Below are positions 16,307-25,687 of a stretch of DNA of 64,000 bases, piece after piece. How positions within the stretch are numbered: position 1 is the first letter of the stretch; the number at the start of each line of letters is the position of its first letter. The stretch comes from Actinomycetes bacterium (GTDB taxonomy: Bacteria > Actinomycetota > Actinomycetes > Mycobacteriales > Mycobacteriaceae). The notes under the pieces were generated by a model. It was not told the origin of the DNA, did no database searches, and saw only the letters and a list, made by a program, of their open reading frames with translations. Location of the stretch: assembly GCA_023418505.1 (NCBI GenBank), contig JAEZZR010000007.1, positions 1 through 64,000 of the forward strand. The letters run 5' to 3'. Position numbers and translations under genes: made by a program.

Positions 16307-16936
16307 CTACATCTGTGCTCTTTTAACCTTCTTCAGGTCTTCCGCAGAGCCTTCGAATGTCACTTTGCAGTGATCATCACGGCCGAAAAGCCACAGCAAA
16401 AGCTCACCGATCTCGCCATGTACCTCCACGGTTGGAGTGTCCGAGCCTTTGCCGGCAGATACCTGCCACAGCCGGTCAGGCGTGTACAGCGAAACGCGCA
16501 CCGGACTTTGCCGTAGCAACATCTTGGCAATACCGGTGGTAGCGCGCTCTAATGCTTTCTTTTGCTGCGGGGCGAGCGTCCGTGGCTGCCAATCCGGCTG
16601 AGCACGGCGCACATCCTCGTGGTGCACGAAGTGCTCGGTGACGTTGGCAAAACGATCCGCGTAGCGCATCGGGTTCCACGCCTTCGCACCCTGGCGCCAC
16701 TGGCGTAGCAGGTCTTCGAAGTCGTGCTGCTGATATTGCTTGGTCACTTTATCCAAGTGCCCGGCCTCCGGTGGCAGAAACATGCCCAAAGCGGCATCCG
16801 GGCGATTTTCCCGAAGCAGCAGATGAATTAGCAGATCTTTGGCAGACCAGTTGCCACACAAGGTAGGCGCATCAGAGCCTACCTCCTGGAAGGTCTGCAC
16901 TAGCGCCATTCGTTCAGTGCGAGCAAAAGAAAGCAT
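16307..16936 (-). CDS. TIGR03085 family protein (DinB/maleylpyruvate isomerase-like fold)
   Basis: A 209-residue actinobacterial protein of the TIGR03085 family, related to mycothiol-dependent maleylpyruvate isomerase and DinB proteins. Visible features are the LSFARTERMAL start, the PTLCGNWSAKDLLIHLLLRENRPDA region that is strongly typical of the family, and a VTEHFVHHEDVRRA segment with likely metal-binding histidines. The substrate is unknown. It starts 4 bases after the RNase J stop and is probably in the same transcript. After its TAG stop, 14 sense codons with a 12 bp repeat follow in frame before a TAA at 16262-16264. Confidence 0.85.
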   Translation of the reverse strand: MLSFARTERMALVQTFQEVGSDAPTLCGNWSAKDLLIHLLLRENRPDAALGMFLPPEAGHLDKVTKQYQQHDFEDLLRQWRQGAKAWNPMRYADRFANVTEHFVHHEDVRRAQPDWQPRTLAPQQKKALERATTGIAKMLLRQSPVRVSLYTPDRLWQVSAGKGSDTPTVEVHGEIGELLLWLFGRDDHCKVTFEGSAEDLKKVKRAQM

Positions 16937-16939
16937 GGG

Positions 16940-19009
16940 TTATAGACTTTCGCGTGAATCTTCAACGTCCGCATCCGTCACCGAATCCATCGATTCCGAG
17001 GACATCGGAACGATCGTAGGCACGATCATCGGGCTACGGCGCCACTTCTGATTGACTTGCTTTTCGACGCGACGTCGGACTTCTTGAGCCATACGGTAAG
17101 GATTGTTCTCCCCTTGGCCCGCGAGGTCGTACATCGTGTCGTCGACAAGCTTGACCACTTCGGCCAGCACTTCCTTGGCATCGTCAGAAAAGCCGCGTGC
17201 CTGAGCGGTTGGCTTTTCTAGCGGCCGGCCAGTGCGGTTATCGATAACCACGGTGCAGGTGATCAGGCCGCCTTCACGCATCTCTGCGCGGTCGGCAAGC
17301 ACATCAGCATCCACATCACCCATGGTGATGCCATCGACGTAGAGGTTACCCACAGGGATCTGGCCAACAACTTGGGCTCGGCCATCTACCAAGTCTACGA
17401 CCACACCGTTTTGCGCCAACACCACGTTTTTTTCTGGCACACCGGTAGAAATTGCGAGTTCCTTATTCGCCCGCAGGTGGCGCCATTCGCCGTGCACTGG
17501 CATAGCGTTAGATGGACGCACTGCGTTGTAGAGGAACAACAGTTCGCCGGAGAAACCGTGACCCGAGGTATGTACCTTGGCATCCTTGCCGGTAATAACC
17601 GTGGCACCAATTTGCGCCAGCATGTTGATCACACCGAAGACCGCTTCTTCGTTACCAGGTACCAGCGACGAGCTCAGGATGATCAAATCACCATCGCGCA
17701 CCGTAATCTGGCGGTGCTCGCGACGAGCCATGCGCGATAGTGCTGCCATTGGCTCACCCTGAGTACCGGTGGTAACCAGCACCACCTTGTGTGGCGCCAT
17801 ACGAGCGGCTTCGTTCATTTCAACGATGGTGCCGTTCGGCGCCTGCAAGATACCCAGCTGCTCTGCGATACGCATATTGCGGATCATGGAACGGCCGTTG
17901 AACGCCACCTTGCGGCCAGCAGCGACAGCAGCATCGATCACTGCCTGAACGCGGTAGACATTCGAGGCAAACGCAGCCACGATGACGCGCTGTTTGGCAT
18001 CGCCAATCAGACGACGCAGGGTCGGCGCAAGCTCCGATTCCGAGCCCGAAAAGCCTGGAGTGGTGGCATTCGTCGAATCACAGAGAAACAGATCCACCCC
18101 TTCGTCGCCTAGGCGTGACAGTGCCGGCAGATCGGTTGGAGTTCCATCCGGTGGAGTTTGATCCATCTTGATGTCGCCGGTGTGCACTACCAAACCAGCG
18201 CCGGTCTTAATGGCTACGCCCAAGCATTCTGGAATCGAGTGATTCACATCGAAGAAGCGCAGATCGAAAGGTCCGCGCTGGACGCGGGAGTCTTTATTGA
18301 CCTCCATGGTCTTTGGACGCTGACGGTGCTCGCCCGTCTTAGCCTGAATCAGCGCAAGCGTGAATCGCGACGCGATGATCGGAATATCGTGACGCTGCTT
18401 GAGCAACCACGGAATTGCGCCAATATGATCCTCGTGACCGTGGGTAACCACTAGAGCTTCCACTCGATCCCACTTGCCCTCTAAGTAAGAGAAGTCCGGC
18501 AGAATCAGATCCACACCAGGTTCATCCGAACTTGGGAACAGCACACCACAGTCGACGATTAGCAGGCGCCCCTTGTACTCGAACACGGTCATATTGCGAC
18601 CGATTTCGGAAATACCACCGAGCGCAACGATGCGCAGGCCATCTTTCGGAGCCTTTGGCGGGTTTGGCAGACGCTGAGTCAAGTCTGCACCCTGCATCGA
18701 CTGCACTACGTTGCGACGCCGATTGTTATTCCGGCCGCCACCGCGGTTCTTATTCGAATTCTTACCGCCGTTGTTATTGCCGTTATTACCGTTGTTACCA
18801 CCGTTGCCGTTCTTGCCACGGCTCTTGTTATCGCGCCGGTTGCGGTTCTCACCGCGGTTGTCGCCACGGTTACCACCGTTATCGCCACGACCGCCCTGCT
18901 GCTTGTTACCAGCCTGGTTGTCCTTAGCGGACGCGCTTACTTCGCTGTCCTTCGGCGGCCCGGCTTTGCGGGTTACCTTGCGAGGTCGATTGTTTTTGTT
19001 ATCGCTCAT
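16940..19009 (-). CDS. rnj: Ribonuclease J
   Basis: RNase J is a metallo-beta-lactamase/beta-CASP nuclease that matures and degrades RNA from the 5' end and internally. The catalytic HGHEDH motif is present (THGHEDHIGAIPWLL), then the beta-CASP domain and the C-terminal domain. The 689 residues include an unusual 100-residue N-terminal leader very rich in Asn, Gly and Arg (18710-18904), likely disordered and RNA-binding. Its ATG follows the dapA stop without a gap, so translation is coupled. In mycobacteria rnj also neighbours dapA. Confidence 0.95.
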   Translation of the reverse strand: MSDNKNNRPRKVTRKAGPPKDSEVSASAKDNQAGNKQQGGRGDNGGNRGDNRGENRNRRDNKSRGKNGNGGNNGNNGNNNGGKNSNKNRGGGRNNNRRRNVVQSMQGADLTQRLPNPPKAPKDGLRIVALGGISEIGRNMTVFEYKGRLLIVDCGVLFPSSDEPGVDLILPDFSYLEGKWDRVEALVVTHGHEDHIGAIPWLLKQRHDIPIIASRFTLALIQAKTGEHRQRPKTMEVNKDSRVQRGPFDLRFFDVNHSIPECLGVAIKTGAGLVVHTGDIKMDQTPPDGTPTDLPALSRLGDEGVDLFLCDSTNATTPGFSGSESELAPTLRRLIGDAKQRVIVAAFASNVYRVQAVIDAAVAAGRKVAFNGRSMIRNMRIAEQLGILQAPNGTIVEMNEAARMAPHKVVLVTTGTQGEPMAALSRMARREHRQITVRDGDLIILSSSLVPGNEEAVFGVINMLAQIGATVITGKDAKVHTSGHGFSGELLFLYNAVRPSNAMPVHGEWRHLRANKELAISTGVPEKNVVLAQNGVVVDLVDGRAQVVGQIPVGNLYVDGITMGDVDADVLADRAEMREGGLITCTVVIDNRTGRPLEKPTAQARGFSDDAKEVLAEVVKLVDDTMYDLAGQGENNPYRMAQEVRRRVEKQVNQKWRRSPMIVPTIVPMSSESMDSVTDADVEDSRESL

Positions 19010-19948
19010 TTACAACACCCCGGCTTCGTTCATATCTGCTGCTAGCTGTGCTAGTTGTTCGTCGTTAGGCGCAATCTGCGGCAAACGAGGTTCTCCTGTC
19101 TCTATGCCCTGCAAACGCAAAGCTGCTTTCGCGAAGCTCACCCCACCAAGACGTGCCTGGGCACGCAACAGTGGACGCAGCGACGCGTGTGTCTTTCGAG
19201 CACCGGCAAGATCACCACGATTAAATTGCTCGCGTACTTGGGCTAACTGCGCTGGCGCTGCGTGGCCAACAACTGAAATGAACCCGGTGGCGCCGATGGA
19301 CAGCCAAGGGATATTCAAGGGGTCATCACCCGAGTACCAAGCTAAATCGGTTTCTTCGATTAGGCCTGCTGCAGCATTCAAATCGCCTTTGGCATCTTTA
19401 ACCGCCTGGATATTTGGATGCTCAGCTAACCGAAGAATGGTGTTGCTTTCAATCGGTACTACTGATCTAGGTGGAATATCGTACAAGCAGATCGGCAGGT
19501 TTACCGAATCAGCGACCGCCATAAAGTGGCGGTACAGGCCTTCTTGGCTGGGCTTCGAATAGTAAGGCGTAACTACCAGTAGCGAATCTGCTCCGGCTGC
19601 TTCGCTGGCTTTAGCTAATTCAATGCTGCGCGCGGTGTCGTTGGTGCCAGCACCGGCTACCAGCTTGATCTTGTCGCCGAATTCAGCCCGCACCGCGCGG
19701 AGCAGTTCTAGCTTTTCCTCGGTGGTTGTTGTCGGCGATTCGCCGGTGGTACCAGCAAGGATCAGGGAATCAACCCCGTTTTCGTACAAGTGGCCTGCAA
19801 GCTTCACACCAGCCTGGATGTCTAATGCGCCGTTAGCGTCAAATGGCGTCACCATCGCCACAGCAACGGCACCAAAATGCTCGATGCCACGGGTGGATAC
19901 GAGGCCGCTCGTGCCACTAATTTCCGGGTTAATGTCGGTTTCCATCAC
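19010..19948 (-). CDS. dapA: 4-hydroxy-tetrahydrodipicolinate synthase
   Basis: DapA condenses pyruvate with aspartate semialdehyde in the lysine/diaminopimelate pathway. A TIM-barrel aldolase of 312 residues with GTTGESPT (residues 67-74), the catalytic Tyr in VTPYYSKP and the Schiff-base Lys in AVKDAKG (about 184). The first codon is GTG at 19948 with ATG as the second codon; either may start. It is followed directly by RNase J. dapB is also in this window, beyond thyX. Confidence 0.95.
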   Translation of the reverse strand: MMETDINPEISGTSGLVSTRGIEHFGAVAVAMVTPFDANGALDIQAGVKLAGHLYENGVDSLILAGTTGESPTTTTEEKLELLRAVRAEFGDKIKLVAGAGTNDTARSIELAKASEAAGADSLLVVTPYYSKPSQEGLYRHFMAVADSVNLPICLYDIPPRSVVPIESNTILRLAEHPNIQAVKDAKGDLNAAAGLIEETDLAWYSGDDPLNIPWLSIGATGFISVVGHAAPAQLAQVREQFNRGDLAGARKTHASLRPLLRAQARLGGVSFAKAALRLQGIETGEPRLPQIAPNDEQLAQLAADMNEAGVL

Positions 19949-19955
19949 GGTTTTC

Positions 19956-20007
19956 GTTTCACGCTACTTTCATTAGCTACTTCAGAGTTCTACTGCTAAT
20001 TCTCTAC
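19956..20007. repeat. Degenerate 12-14 bp tandem units between thyX and dapA
   Basis: Four units each ending CTAC (19956-19967, 19968-19980, 19981-19993, 19994-20007) lie between the thyX stop and the dapA start. Each holds a CTA that reads TAG on the minus strand, though only some are in the thyX frame. The similarity is loose and could be chance. Confidence 0.35.
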
Positions 20008-20014
20008 GAGTTTT

Positions 20015-20767
20015 TCAGCCTTCAAACGCATACGGACTGGAAGCCACGGGCGAGCCATCGGCAAGCGCAGAAATTTCAAAATCTCCAAAAGCCACGGGGG
20101 CGATTCCACGTAGTTGGCGGAGACACTCCACCGCGAGGCCACGCATCTCGGCGTCGGCGTGTTCGGTTGCCCGCATGGCAATAAAGTGCCGCCAAGTCCG
20201 ATAATTTCCGGTCACTACGATACGCGTCTCGGTGGCGTTTGGCAGGACTGCGCGTGCGGCCTGTCGCGCTTGTTTCTTGCGCAGCAACGCGTTTGGTTCT
20301 TCAGCCCACTTTTCTTCCAGTGCTTGTAAAAGCTCCTGGTAGATCATTCGGGAATTGTCGGTTGCTTGTTCGAATAAGCGCAATAGTTCTTCGTCTTCCG
20401 CGATTGCTTGCGGCGCTACTACTTGATTGCCAGCGGCAGGTACGAACCGTTGCGATAACTGCGCGAAGGAAAAATGCCGATGGCGCACGAGCTCGTGTGC
20501 GCACGACCGGGAGAGACCCCGGATGTACAGCGACGCCGTCGCATGCTCGAACAACGCCACATGCCCCACTTCCAGTACGTGACGCAAGTACCCCGCATTG
20601 TGAGCCGTACGCGGGTTCGGCTTGTGCCAGGTCTCGTAGCAGGCACGCCCGGCAAATTCGATGAGGGCTTCTCCCCCTTCTGCATCCGTTTCCCACTCGA
20701 TGTCGGCGGGCATATCCATTTGGGTTGCGGCAACTACGTCTACCTTCAGTGGCATTAGCTCGGCCAT
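20015..20767 (-). CDS. thyX: Flavin-dependent thymidylate synthase
   Basis: ThyX makes dTMP from dUMP with FAD, NADPH and methylenetetrahydrofolate. The signature RHR-x7-S is intact at residues 95-105 (RHRHFSFAQLS), followed by QRFVP. The length, 250 residues, is normal. It lies between dapB and dapA, the conserved dapB-thyX-dapA order of actinobacteria. The start ATG has AGGAC about a dozen bases upstream. Confidence 0.97.
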   Translation of the reverse strand: MAELMPLKVDVVAATQMDMPADIEWETDAEGGEALIEFAGRACYETWHKPNPRTAHNAGYLRHVLEVGHVALFEHATASLYIRGLSRSCAHELVRHRHFSFAQLSQRFVPAAGNQVVAPQAIAEDEELLRLFEQATDNSRMIYQELLQALEEKWAEEPNALLRKKQARQAARAVLPNATETRIVVTGNYRTWRHFIAMRATEHADAEMRGLAVECLRQLRGIAPVAFGDFEISALADGSPVASSPYAFEG

Positions 20768-20786
20768 AGAATTGTTCAGTCCTGCT

Positions 20787-21533
20787 CTAAATTCCCAAGT
20801 AGCTTTCCAAGCCGATCGTCAGTCCTGGGTACTTTTCAATGTCACGCACCCCAAGCAACACACCGGGCACGAAGCTGGTGCGCGAATACGAATCCTGCTT
20901 AATAGTTAATGTCTGGCCTTCTGTGCCGAAGATCACCGTCTCGTGTGCCACGGTGCCACTCATGCGCACGGCGTGTACCGCTACCCCCTCGACGTCAGCA
21001 CCACGGCTGCCCTCTAATTGCGTTTCCGTAGCATCAGGTGCGGGATCCATTTTTGCTTCACGACGCGCCTCGGCGATCTTCTCTGCAGTGTGCACAGCTG
21101 TACCCGATGGCGCGTCTTTTTTGAATGGGTGGTGCATCTCGATAACTTCAGCAGACTCAAAATATGGTGCCGCTAGTTTTGCGAAGTGCATCGTCAGCAC
21201 GGCAGAGATAGCAAAATTGGGCGCAATCAGTACGTTTACGTCGTGTTGCGACTCTGATATCCACTGCTTCACAGTTTCAATGCGCTCTGCAGTGAAACCG
21301 GTAGTTCCCACTACGGCGTGAATACCGTTGGCAATGCAGTACTCTAAGTTGCCCATCACCGCATCGGGCTGGGTGAAATCTACTACCACGGAAGCTTGAA
21401 CCTCTGTGAGCTTGTCCAGGCTATCGTCGCGGTCGATTTTCGCAATTAATTCCAGATCCTCAGCGGCCGTCACCGCGTCGCAAATAGTTGCTCCAACCTT
21501 ACCTTTTGCACCTAAAACTGCAACGTTAATCAT
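20787..21533 (-). CDS. dapB: 4-hydroxy-tetrahydrodipicolinate reductase
   Basis: DapB reduces the DapA product using NAD(P)H. The N-terminal Rossmann motif is VAVLGAKGKVG (residues 3-13), with DFTQPDAVMGN, GTTGF and the catalytic EMHHPFKKDAPSGTA segment. 248 residues with the start at 21533; an in-frame extension to 21581 adds 16 residues before the Rossmann strand and is rejected. It is divergent from the peptide transporter operon. Confidence 0.96.
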   Translation of the reverse strand: MINVAVLGAKGKVGATICDAVTAAEDLELIAKIDRDDSLDKLTEVQASVVVDFTQPDAVMGNLEYCIANGIHAVVGTTGFTAERIETVKQWISESQHDVNVLIAPNFAISAVLTMHFAKLAAPYFESAEVIEMHHPFKKDAPSGTAVHTAEKIAEARREAKMDPAPDATETQLEGSRGADVEGVAVHAVRMSGTVAHETVIFGTEGQTLTIKQDSYSRTSFVPGVLLGVRDIEKYPGLTIGLESYLGI

Positions 21534-21683
21534 GTAGTCCACTGTAACCCGGTTTCTAAAAACCTCTGTAAATAATTCCAAAATCCGCCATAGGTACTGG
21601 TAAAAATTACAGATAGCTAGTGGCGGAGACGTTGTTAGCTGTTGACCAAAAGTCAGTGTCCCTTACATGAACGCGACGAACCC

Positions 21684-22667
21684 ATGATCAAGTATTTGCT
21701 TAAGAAGGTTGCCTACTGGGTAGTGGTGATCTTCCTTGCGACGAACATCGCTTACTTTATGGCAGCGACGTTTTTGGATCCGCGATCCAATTTTATCGGC
21801 CGCCGTCCTCCACTTTCCGAGGATCAGATCGACCGAATTCTCACTCCTTTAAATCTCTCCCCGAATACGCCACTGCTTGAACGTTGGTGGACGTGGCTTA
21901 CTGGAATCCTCACCGAATGGGATTGGGGTAAGTCTCCTGTTGGCGTTAGCGTCAACGATGAAATCTCCCACCGCATTTGGGTTTCCGCGCAGTTGCTTCT
22001 GCTGGCCACCATTTTGTCTGTGATTATCGGTGTGGCCATTGGTGTGTACACCGCATCGCGCCAATACAAGGCTGGCGACCGCTTCTGGCAGGGCGCTTCC
22101 ATTATTGCGATGAACACCCACGTGGTTGTGGCATCGCTGTTGGTTGTTGCTGCTGCTTTGGCTATTAACGACGCCACTGGCCGCCGCGTCTTCTACGTCA
22201 CCGGCGCTTCTAGCCCTGGTGTGGAAGGGTTCTTCCCGAAGCTGATCGACTACGGGCAGCACTTAATCTTGCCGACGATCTCACTGGTAATCATTAGTTA
22301 CGCCAGTTACCACTTGATGCAGCGCACGTTGTTGCTGGATAACTTGAATGCAGATTATGTACGCACAGCTCGAGCTAAGGGTCTTACCCGCAGCCAGGCC
22401 ATCCGTCGTCACGCTTTGCGTACCTCGATCATTCCTGTGGCAACGTCGGTAGCGTTTTCCATTCCAGGTATTTTCACCGGCGCCGTGATGACAGAACGTA
22501 TTTTCGCGTGGCGCGGTATGGGACAGTACTTCATCGAAACCATCAGCAAGAACGACGTCCATGGCGTGGTAGCCGTAGCCGCCTTCGGCGCGTTTACCGT
22601 AGCGATTTCAGCAGTATTAGCGGACATTATCGTGGTGATCTTGGATCCACGTGTCCGCGTCAACTAG
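21684..22667 (+). CDS. Peptide/oligopeptide ABC transporter permease (DppB/OppB type)
   Basis: First gene of a four-gene importer operon. A membrane permease of 327 residues with six helices, a large first periplasmic-type loop and the DppB-type coupling motif near residues 219-250 (YVRTARAKGLTRSQAIRRHALR). Family members import di- or oligopeptides across the membrane. The ATG at 21684 starts just before the first helix; an upstream ATG at 21642 is in frame but adds a polar leader. The next gene begins 20 bases after the stop. Confidence 0.93.
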   Translation: MIKYLLKKVAYWVVVIFLATNIAYFMAATFLDPRSNFIGRRPPLSEDQIDRILTPLNLSPNTPLLERWWTWLTGILTEWDWGKSPVGVSVNDEISHRIWVSAQLLLLATILSVIIGVAIGVYTASRQYKAGDRFWQGASIIAMNTHVVVASLLVVAAALAINDATGRRVFYVTGASSPGVEGFFPKLIDYGQHLILPTISLVIISYASYHLMQRTLLLDNLNADYVRTARAKGLTRSQAIRRHALRTSIIPVATSVAFSIPGIFTGAVMTERIFAWRGMGQYFIETISKNDVHGVVAVAAFGAFTVAISAVLADIIVVILDPRVRVN

Positions 22668-22687
22668 GCAGGCTGGGTGAATATCAC

Positions 22688-23620
22688 ATGACTTCTCCTA
22701 AAGTTTCCACCCCCGCAGAAGACGTAGCATCGGTCAAAGACGCAGCACAGGACGCCACCATTAAGGGCCGCAGCCGGTTGGCGTTGTATCGCCGTCGTTT
22801 CTTCCGCAACAAGATGGCGGTAGTTGGCCTAGTGATCTTCGGCTTCTTGGTCTTCATGTCCCTCTTCGGTGGCTTTTTCACCCAGTGGGACTACCGGCAG
22901 CCAGACTTTATGAACATCGCTACCGGCCCGTCTCCTGAACACTGGTTTGGCACTACCGACGCCGGTAACGACCTCTTTGCCCAAACCGTGCATGGTCTAG
23001 GACGCTCCCTGATGATTGCAGTTAGCGTTTCTCTGGCGGCCACGATTATCTCCGCGCTGATCGGTACTGCAGCAGCCTTGCTTGGTGGCGCATTCGAGCA
23101 GATCGCGTTGACCATCATCCACTTCATGCTGGCTATTCCATCCTTCTTATTGATCGCCTTGTTGGTAGCCGATTCCGGTGGCGACTGGAAGGTGCTGATC
23201 GTGGTGCTGATTTTGTTCAACTGGGTCTACCCTGCCCGTGTGATCTGGGCTTTGGCGTTATCGGTGAAAGAAAACGATTACGTGCGCGCCGCTCGCTTTA
23301 TGGGCGTAGGTACCTTCACCACTTTGACCCGCCACATGATCCCGAACATCGGTTCGTTGCTGATCATTCAGTTCACCCTGTCTGTAGTGGCAACCGTGAT
23401 GTCGGAAACCGCCCTGTCCTTCTTGGGATTGGGCGTGAAGCTACCAGACGTCAGTTTGGGTACGTTGCTCTCCGTCGGCGCAGGCGCCCTTGGCTCTGCT
23501 CCATGGCAGTTCTACTTCCCTGCAATCACCTTGACCTTGCTTACCGTGTCCATGGCATTCATCGCTGATGGATTGCGAGATGCGCTGGATCCGAATTCCA
23601 AAGCTGGAGGCAAAGCATGA
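22688..23620 (+). CDS. Peptide/oligopeptide ABC transporter permease (DppC/OppC type)
   Basis: Second permease of the importer, 310 residues. An N-terminal cytoplasmic stretch of about 40 residues is followed by the first helix (MAVVGLVIFGFLVFMSLFGG), the OppC-type TDAGNDLFAQTVHGLGRS segment and a coupling motif (YVRAARFMGVGTFTTLTRH). The ATG at 22688 is set by the short gap after the first permease and a GGGTGA upstream. Its TGA overlaps the ATG of the ATPase gene. Confidence 0.93.
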   Translation: MTSPKVSTPAEDVASVKDAAQDATIKGRSRLALYRRRFFRNKMAVVGLVIFGFLVFMSLFGGFFTQWDYRQPDFMNIATGPSPEHWFGTTDAGNDLFAQTVHGLGRSLMIAVSVSLAATIISALIGTAAALLGGAFEQIALTIIHFMLAIPSFLLIALLVADSGGDWKVLIVVLILFNWVYPARVIWALALSVKENDYVRAARFMGVGTFTTLTRHMIPNIGSLLIIQFTLSVVATVMSETALSFLGLGVKLPDVSLGTLLSVGAGALGSAPWQFYFPAITLTLLTVSMAFIADGLRDALDPNSKAGGKA

Positions 23621-25632
23621 CATCCGAAAACCAGCAAAAACCAATCCTAGAAGTCCGCAATCTTTGCGTGTCTTTCCCTTCCGAAGCCGGCCGAGTCGAC
23701 GCCGTCCGCGATGTCAGCTTCGATCTCTACCCCGGCCAATCGCTGGGCATTGTGGGTGAGTCTGGCTCCGGTAAGTCGGTGACCTCCATGGCTGTGATGG
23801 GCTTGCTGCCCGAATACGCGAAGGTCACGGGTTCAATTAAGTTCCAAGGCGAAGAGCTGGTCGGCAAAACCGACAAGCAAATGTCCGCGATTCGCGGTGC
23901 TGGCATCGGCATGATCTTCCAGGATCCTCTGTCGGCTCTAACTCCGGTGTTTTCCATCGGCGATCAGATCGTAGAGGCGATTCAGTGCCATCAGGATGTC
24001 TCACGTCAACAGGCATGGGATCGTGCCGTAGAGCTACTTGATCTAGTTGGTATCCCAGAGCCTGCTACCCGCGCGAAGGCCTTCCCGCACGAGTTTTCCG
24101 GTGGTATGCGCCAGCGTGCTGTGATTGCGCTGGCGATTGCGAATAATCCAAAGGTGATTATCGCCGACGAGCCCACCACCGCACTGGACGTGACCATCCA
24201 GGCTCAGATTCTCGAGGTACTCCAGACCGCTCAGCGCGAAACCGGGGCTGCCACGATCATGATTACCCACGACATGGGTGTGGTTGCTGGTACCGCTGAC
24301 GACGTGCTGGTGATGTACGCGGGCTCTCCAGTGGAGAAGGCAAACGTGTATGAGCTTTTCGAAAATCCGAAAATGCCTTATACCGTCGGTCTACTTGGAT
24401 CCACCCCTCGTATCGATGTTTCTTCCGACGACGCACTGACTCCAATCGCTGGTACCCCACCCGTATTGATCGATTTGCCAGCCGGGTGCCCTTTCGCACC
24501 GCGCTGCCCCGTCGCCCTCGCCGAGTGCAAGACCACCACGCCGGGATTAACCAAGGTGGAAGACACCACGGAAAAGACTGCTGGCGACATCATTAGCCCT
24601 GATGAGTCAGTAACTCGCCACCAGGCTGCCTGCTTGCGCTCTTCTGAGATTCACGCTGGCAAACTCGATGGCGAAGCCCTCTACCCGGTGCCAGAGCGCA
24701 GTGAAGACGTGCTGGCAGGTGTGCCACGTGAAGACCGCAATAAGGTGCTAGAGGTAGACAACTTGGTCAAGGAATTCCCTTTGATCAAGGGCGCGGTACT
24801 GAAGCGTCGCGTGGGTACGGTCTACGCAGTCAATGGCATTTCCTTTGATATCCACGAAGGCGAATGCATGGCTATCGTGGGTGAATCCGGCAGTGGTAAG
24901 ACCACTTCCCTACTCGAGATCATGAATCTCGATCCTGCCGATGGCACTACTTTAAAGCTCAATGGAGTGGACACAGCCAGCTTGAATTCGCGGAGCCGTC
25001 GTAAAGCTCGAAAAGATATTCAGATGGTGTTCCAGGATCCAATGAGCTCGTTGAATCCGCGTCTCACTGTGCGTGAGATCATTGCCGAGCCGCTGCGATC
25101 GCTGGGCTACGACGGTGATGTGGATGCGCGCGTGTCTGAATTGATGCGCACGGTGGGTCTTGATGCTTCGCAGATTGACCGATTCCCGGGTGCGTTCTCG
25201 GGTGGACAGCGTCAGCGCATTGGTTTGGCACGTGCCTTGGCAACCCGTCCGAAACTGATTGTTTTGGATGAGCCGGTCTCAGCTTTGGACGTCTCCATTC
25301 AGGCTGGCATGTTGAATCTCTTAGATGATCTTAAGCGCAGTCTTGGCCTGTCTTATCTGTTCGTCGCACACGATTTATCGGTGATTCGTCACCTATCGGA
25401 TCGTGTCGGCGTGATGTATCGAGGCGAATTCGTCGAAGAAGGCCCCATTGACGAGGTCTTTGACAACCCGCAGCACGACTACACCAAAGCGCTGCTATCT
25501 GCGATTCCGATCCCAGATCCGAAGATCGAGAAGAACCGCAAACGTTTAATTTGGAAAGATAGTCAGCCAAGTGCGGTAAAAACTGACGAAAAATCCTCAC
25601 TGTTTAGTAAACTGCGGTTTAAGAAAAGTTAA
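23617..25632 (+). CDS. Fused double ATP-binding protein of the peptide ABC transporter (DppDF)
   Basis: Two complete ATPase domains in one 671-residue chain. Domain one has Walker A GESGSGKS (about residues 47-54), signature FSGGMRQR and Walker B VIIADEPTTALD. Domain two has Walker A GESGSGKT, signature FSGGQRQR and Walker B LIVLDEPVSALD. Each is followed by the oligopeptide-transporter C-terminal region; the one after domain one includes cysteines (GCPFAPRCPVALAEC and a later C). Such DppD-DppF fusions are common in actinobacteria. The ATG overlaps the preceding TGA, with GGAGG upstream. Confidence 0.95.
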   Translation: MTSENQQKPILEVRNLCVSFPSEAGRVDAVRDVSFDLYPGQSLGIVGESGSGKSVTSMAVMGLLPEYAKVTGSIKFQGEELVGKTDKQMSAIRGAGIGMIFQDPLSALTPVFSIGDQIVEAIQCHQDVSRQQAWDRAVELLDLVGIPEPATRAKAFPHEFSGGMRQRAVIALAIANNPKVIIADEPTTALDVTIQAQILEVLQTAQRETGAATIMITHDMGVVAGTADDVLVMYAGSPVEKANVYELFENPKMPYTVGLLGSTPRIDVSSDDALTPIAGTPPVLIDLPAGCPFAPRCPVALAECKTTTPGLTKVEDTTEKTAGDIISPDESVTRHQAACLRSSEIHAGKLDGEALYPVPERSEDVLAGVPREDRNKVLEVDNLVKEFPLIKGAVLKRRVGTVYAVNGISFDIHEGECMAIVGESGSGKTTSLLEIMNLDPADGTTLKLNGVDTASLNSRSRRKARKDIQMVFQDPMSSLNPRLTVREIIAEPLRSLGYDGDVDARVSELMRTVGLDASQIDRFPGAFSGGQRQRIGLARALATRPKLIVLDEPVSALDVSIQAGMLNLLDDLKRSLGLSYLFVAHDLSVIRHLSDRVGVMYRGEFVEEGPIDEVFDNPQHDYTKALLSAIPIPDPKIEKNRKRLIWKDSQPSAVKTDEKSSLFSKLRFKKS

Positions 25633-25660
25633 TCTTTTCTACACAAGAGGATAATCCTCT
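25622..25660 (+). other. Two short hairpins between ATPase and binding-protein genes
   Basis: AGAAAAG/CTTTTCT (25622-25628, 25634-25640) encloses the ATPase stop codon in its loop, and AGAGGAT/ATCCTCT (25646-25652, 25654-25660) has a single central base. They may set differential mRNA stability so that the receptor is made in excess, a common arrangement in such operons. The second could equally be an operator. Confidence 0.5.
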
Positions 25661-25687
25661 CTGTGCCCGCCCCTTTAGGAGTTTCCA

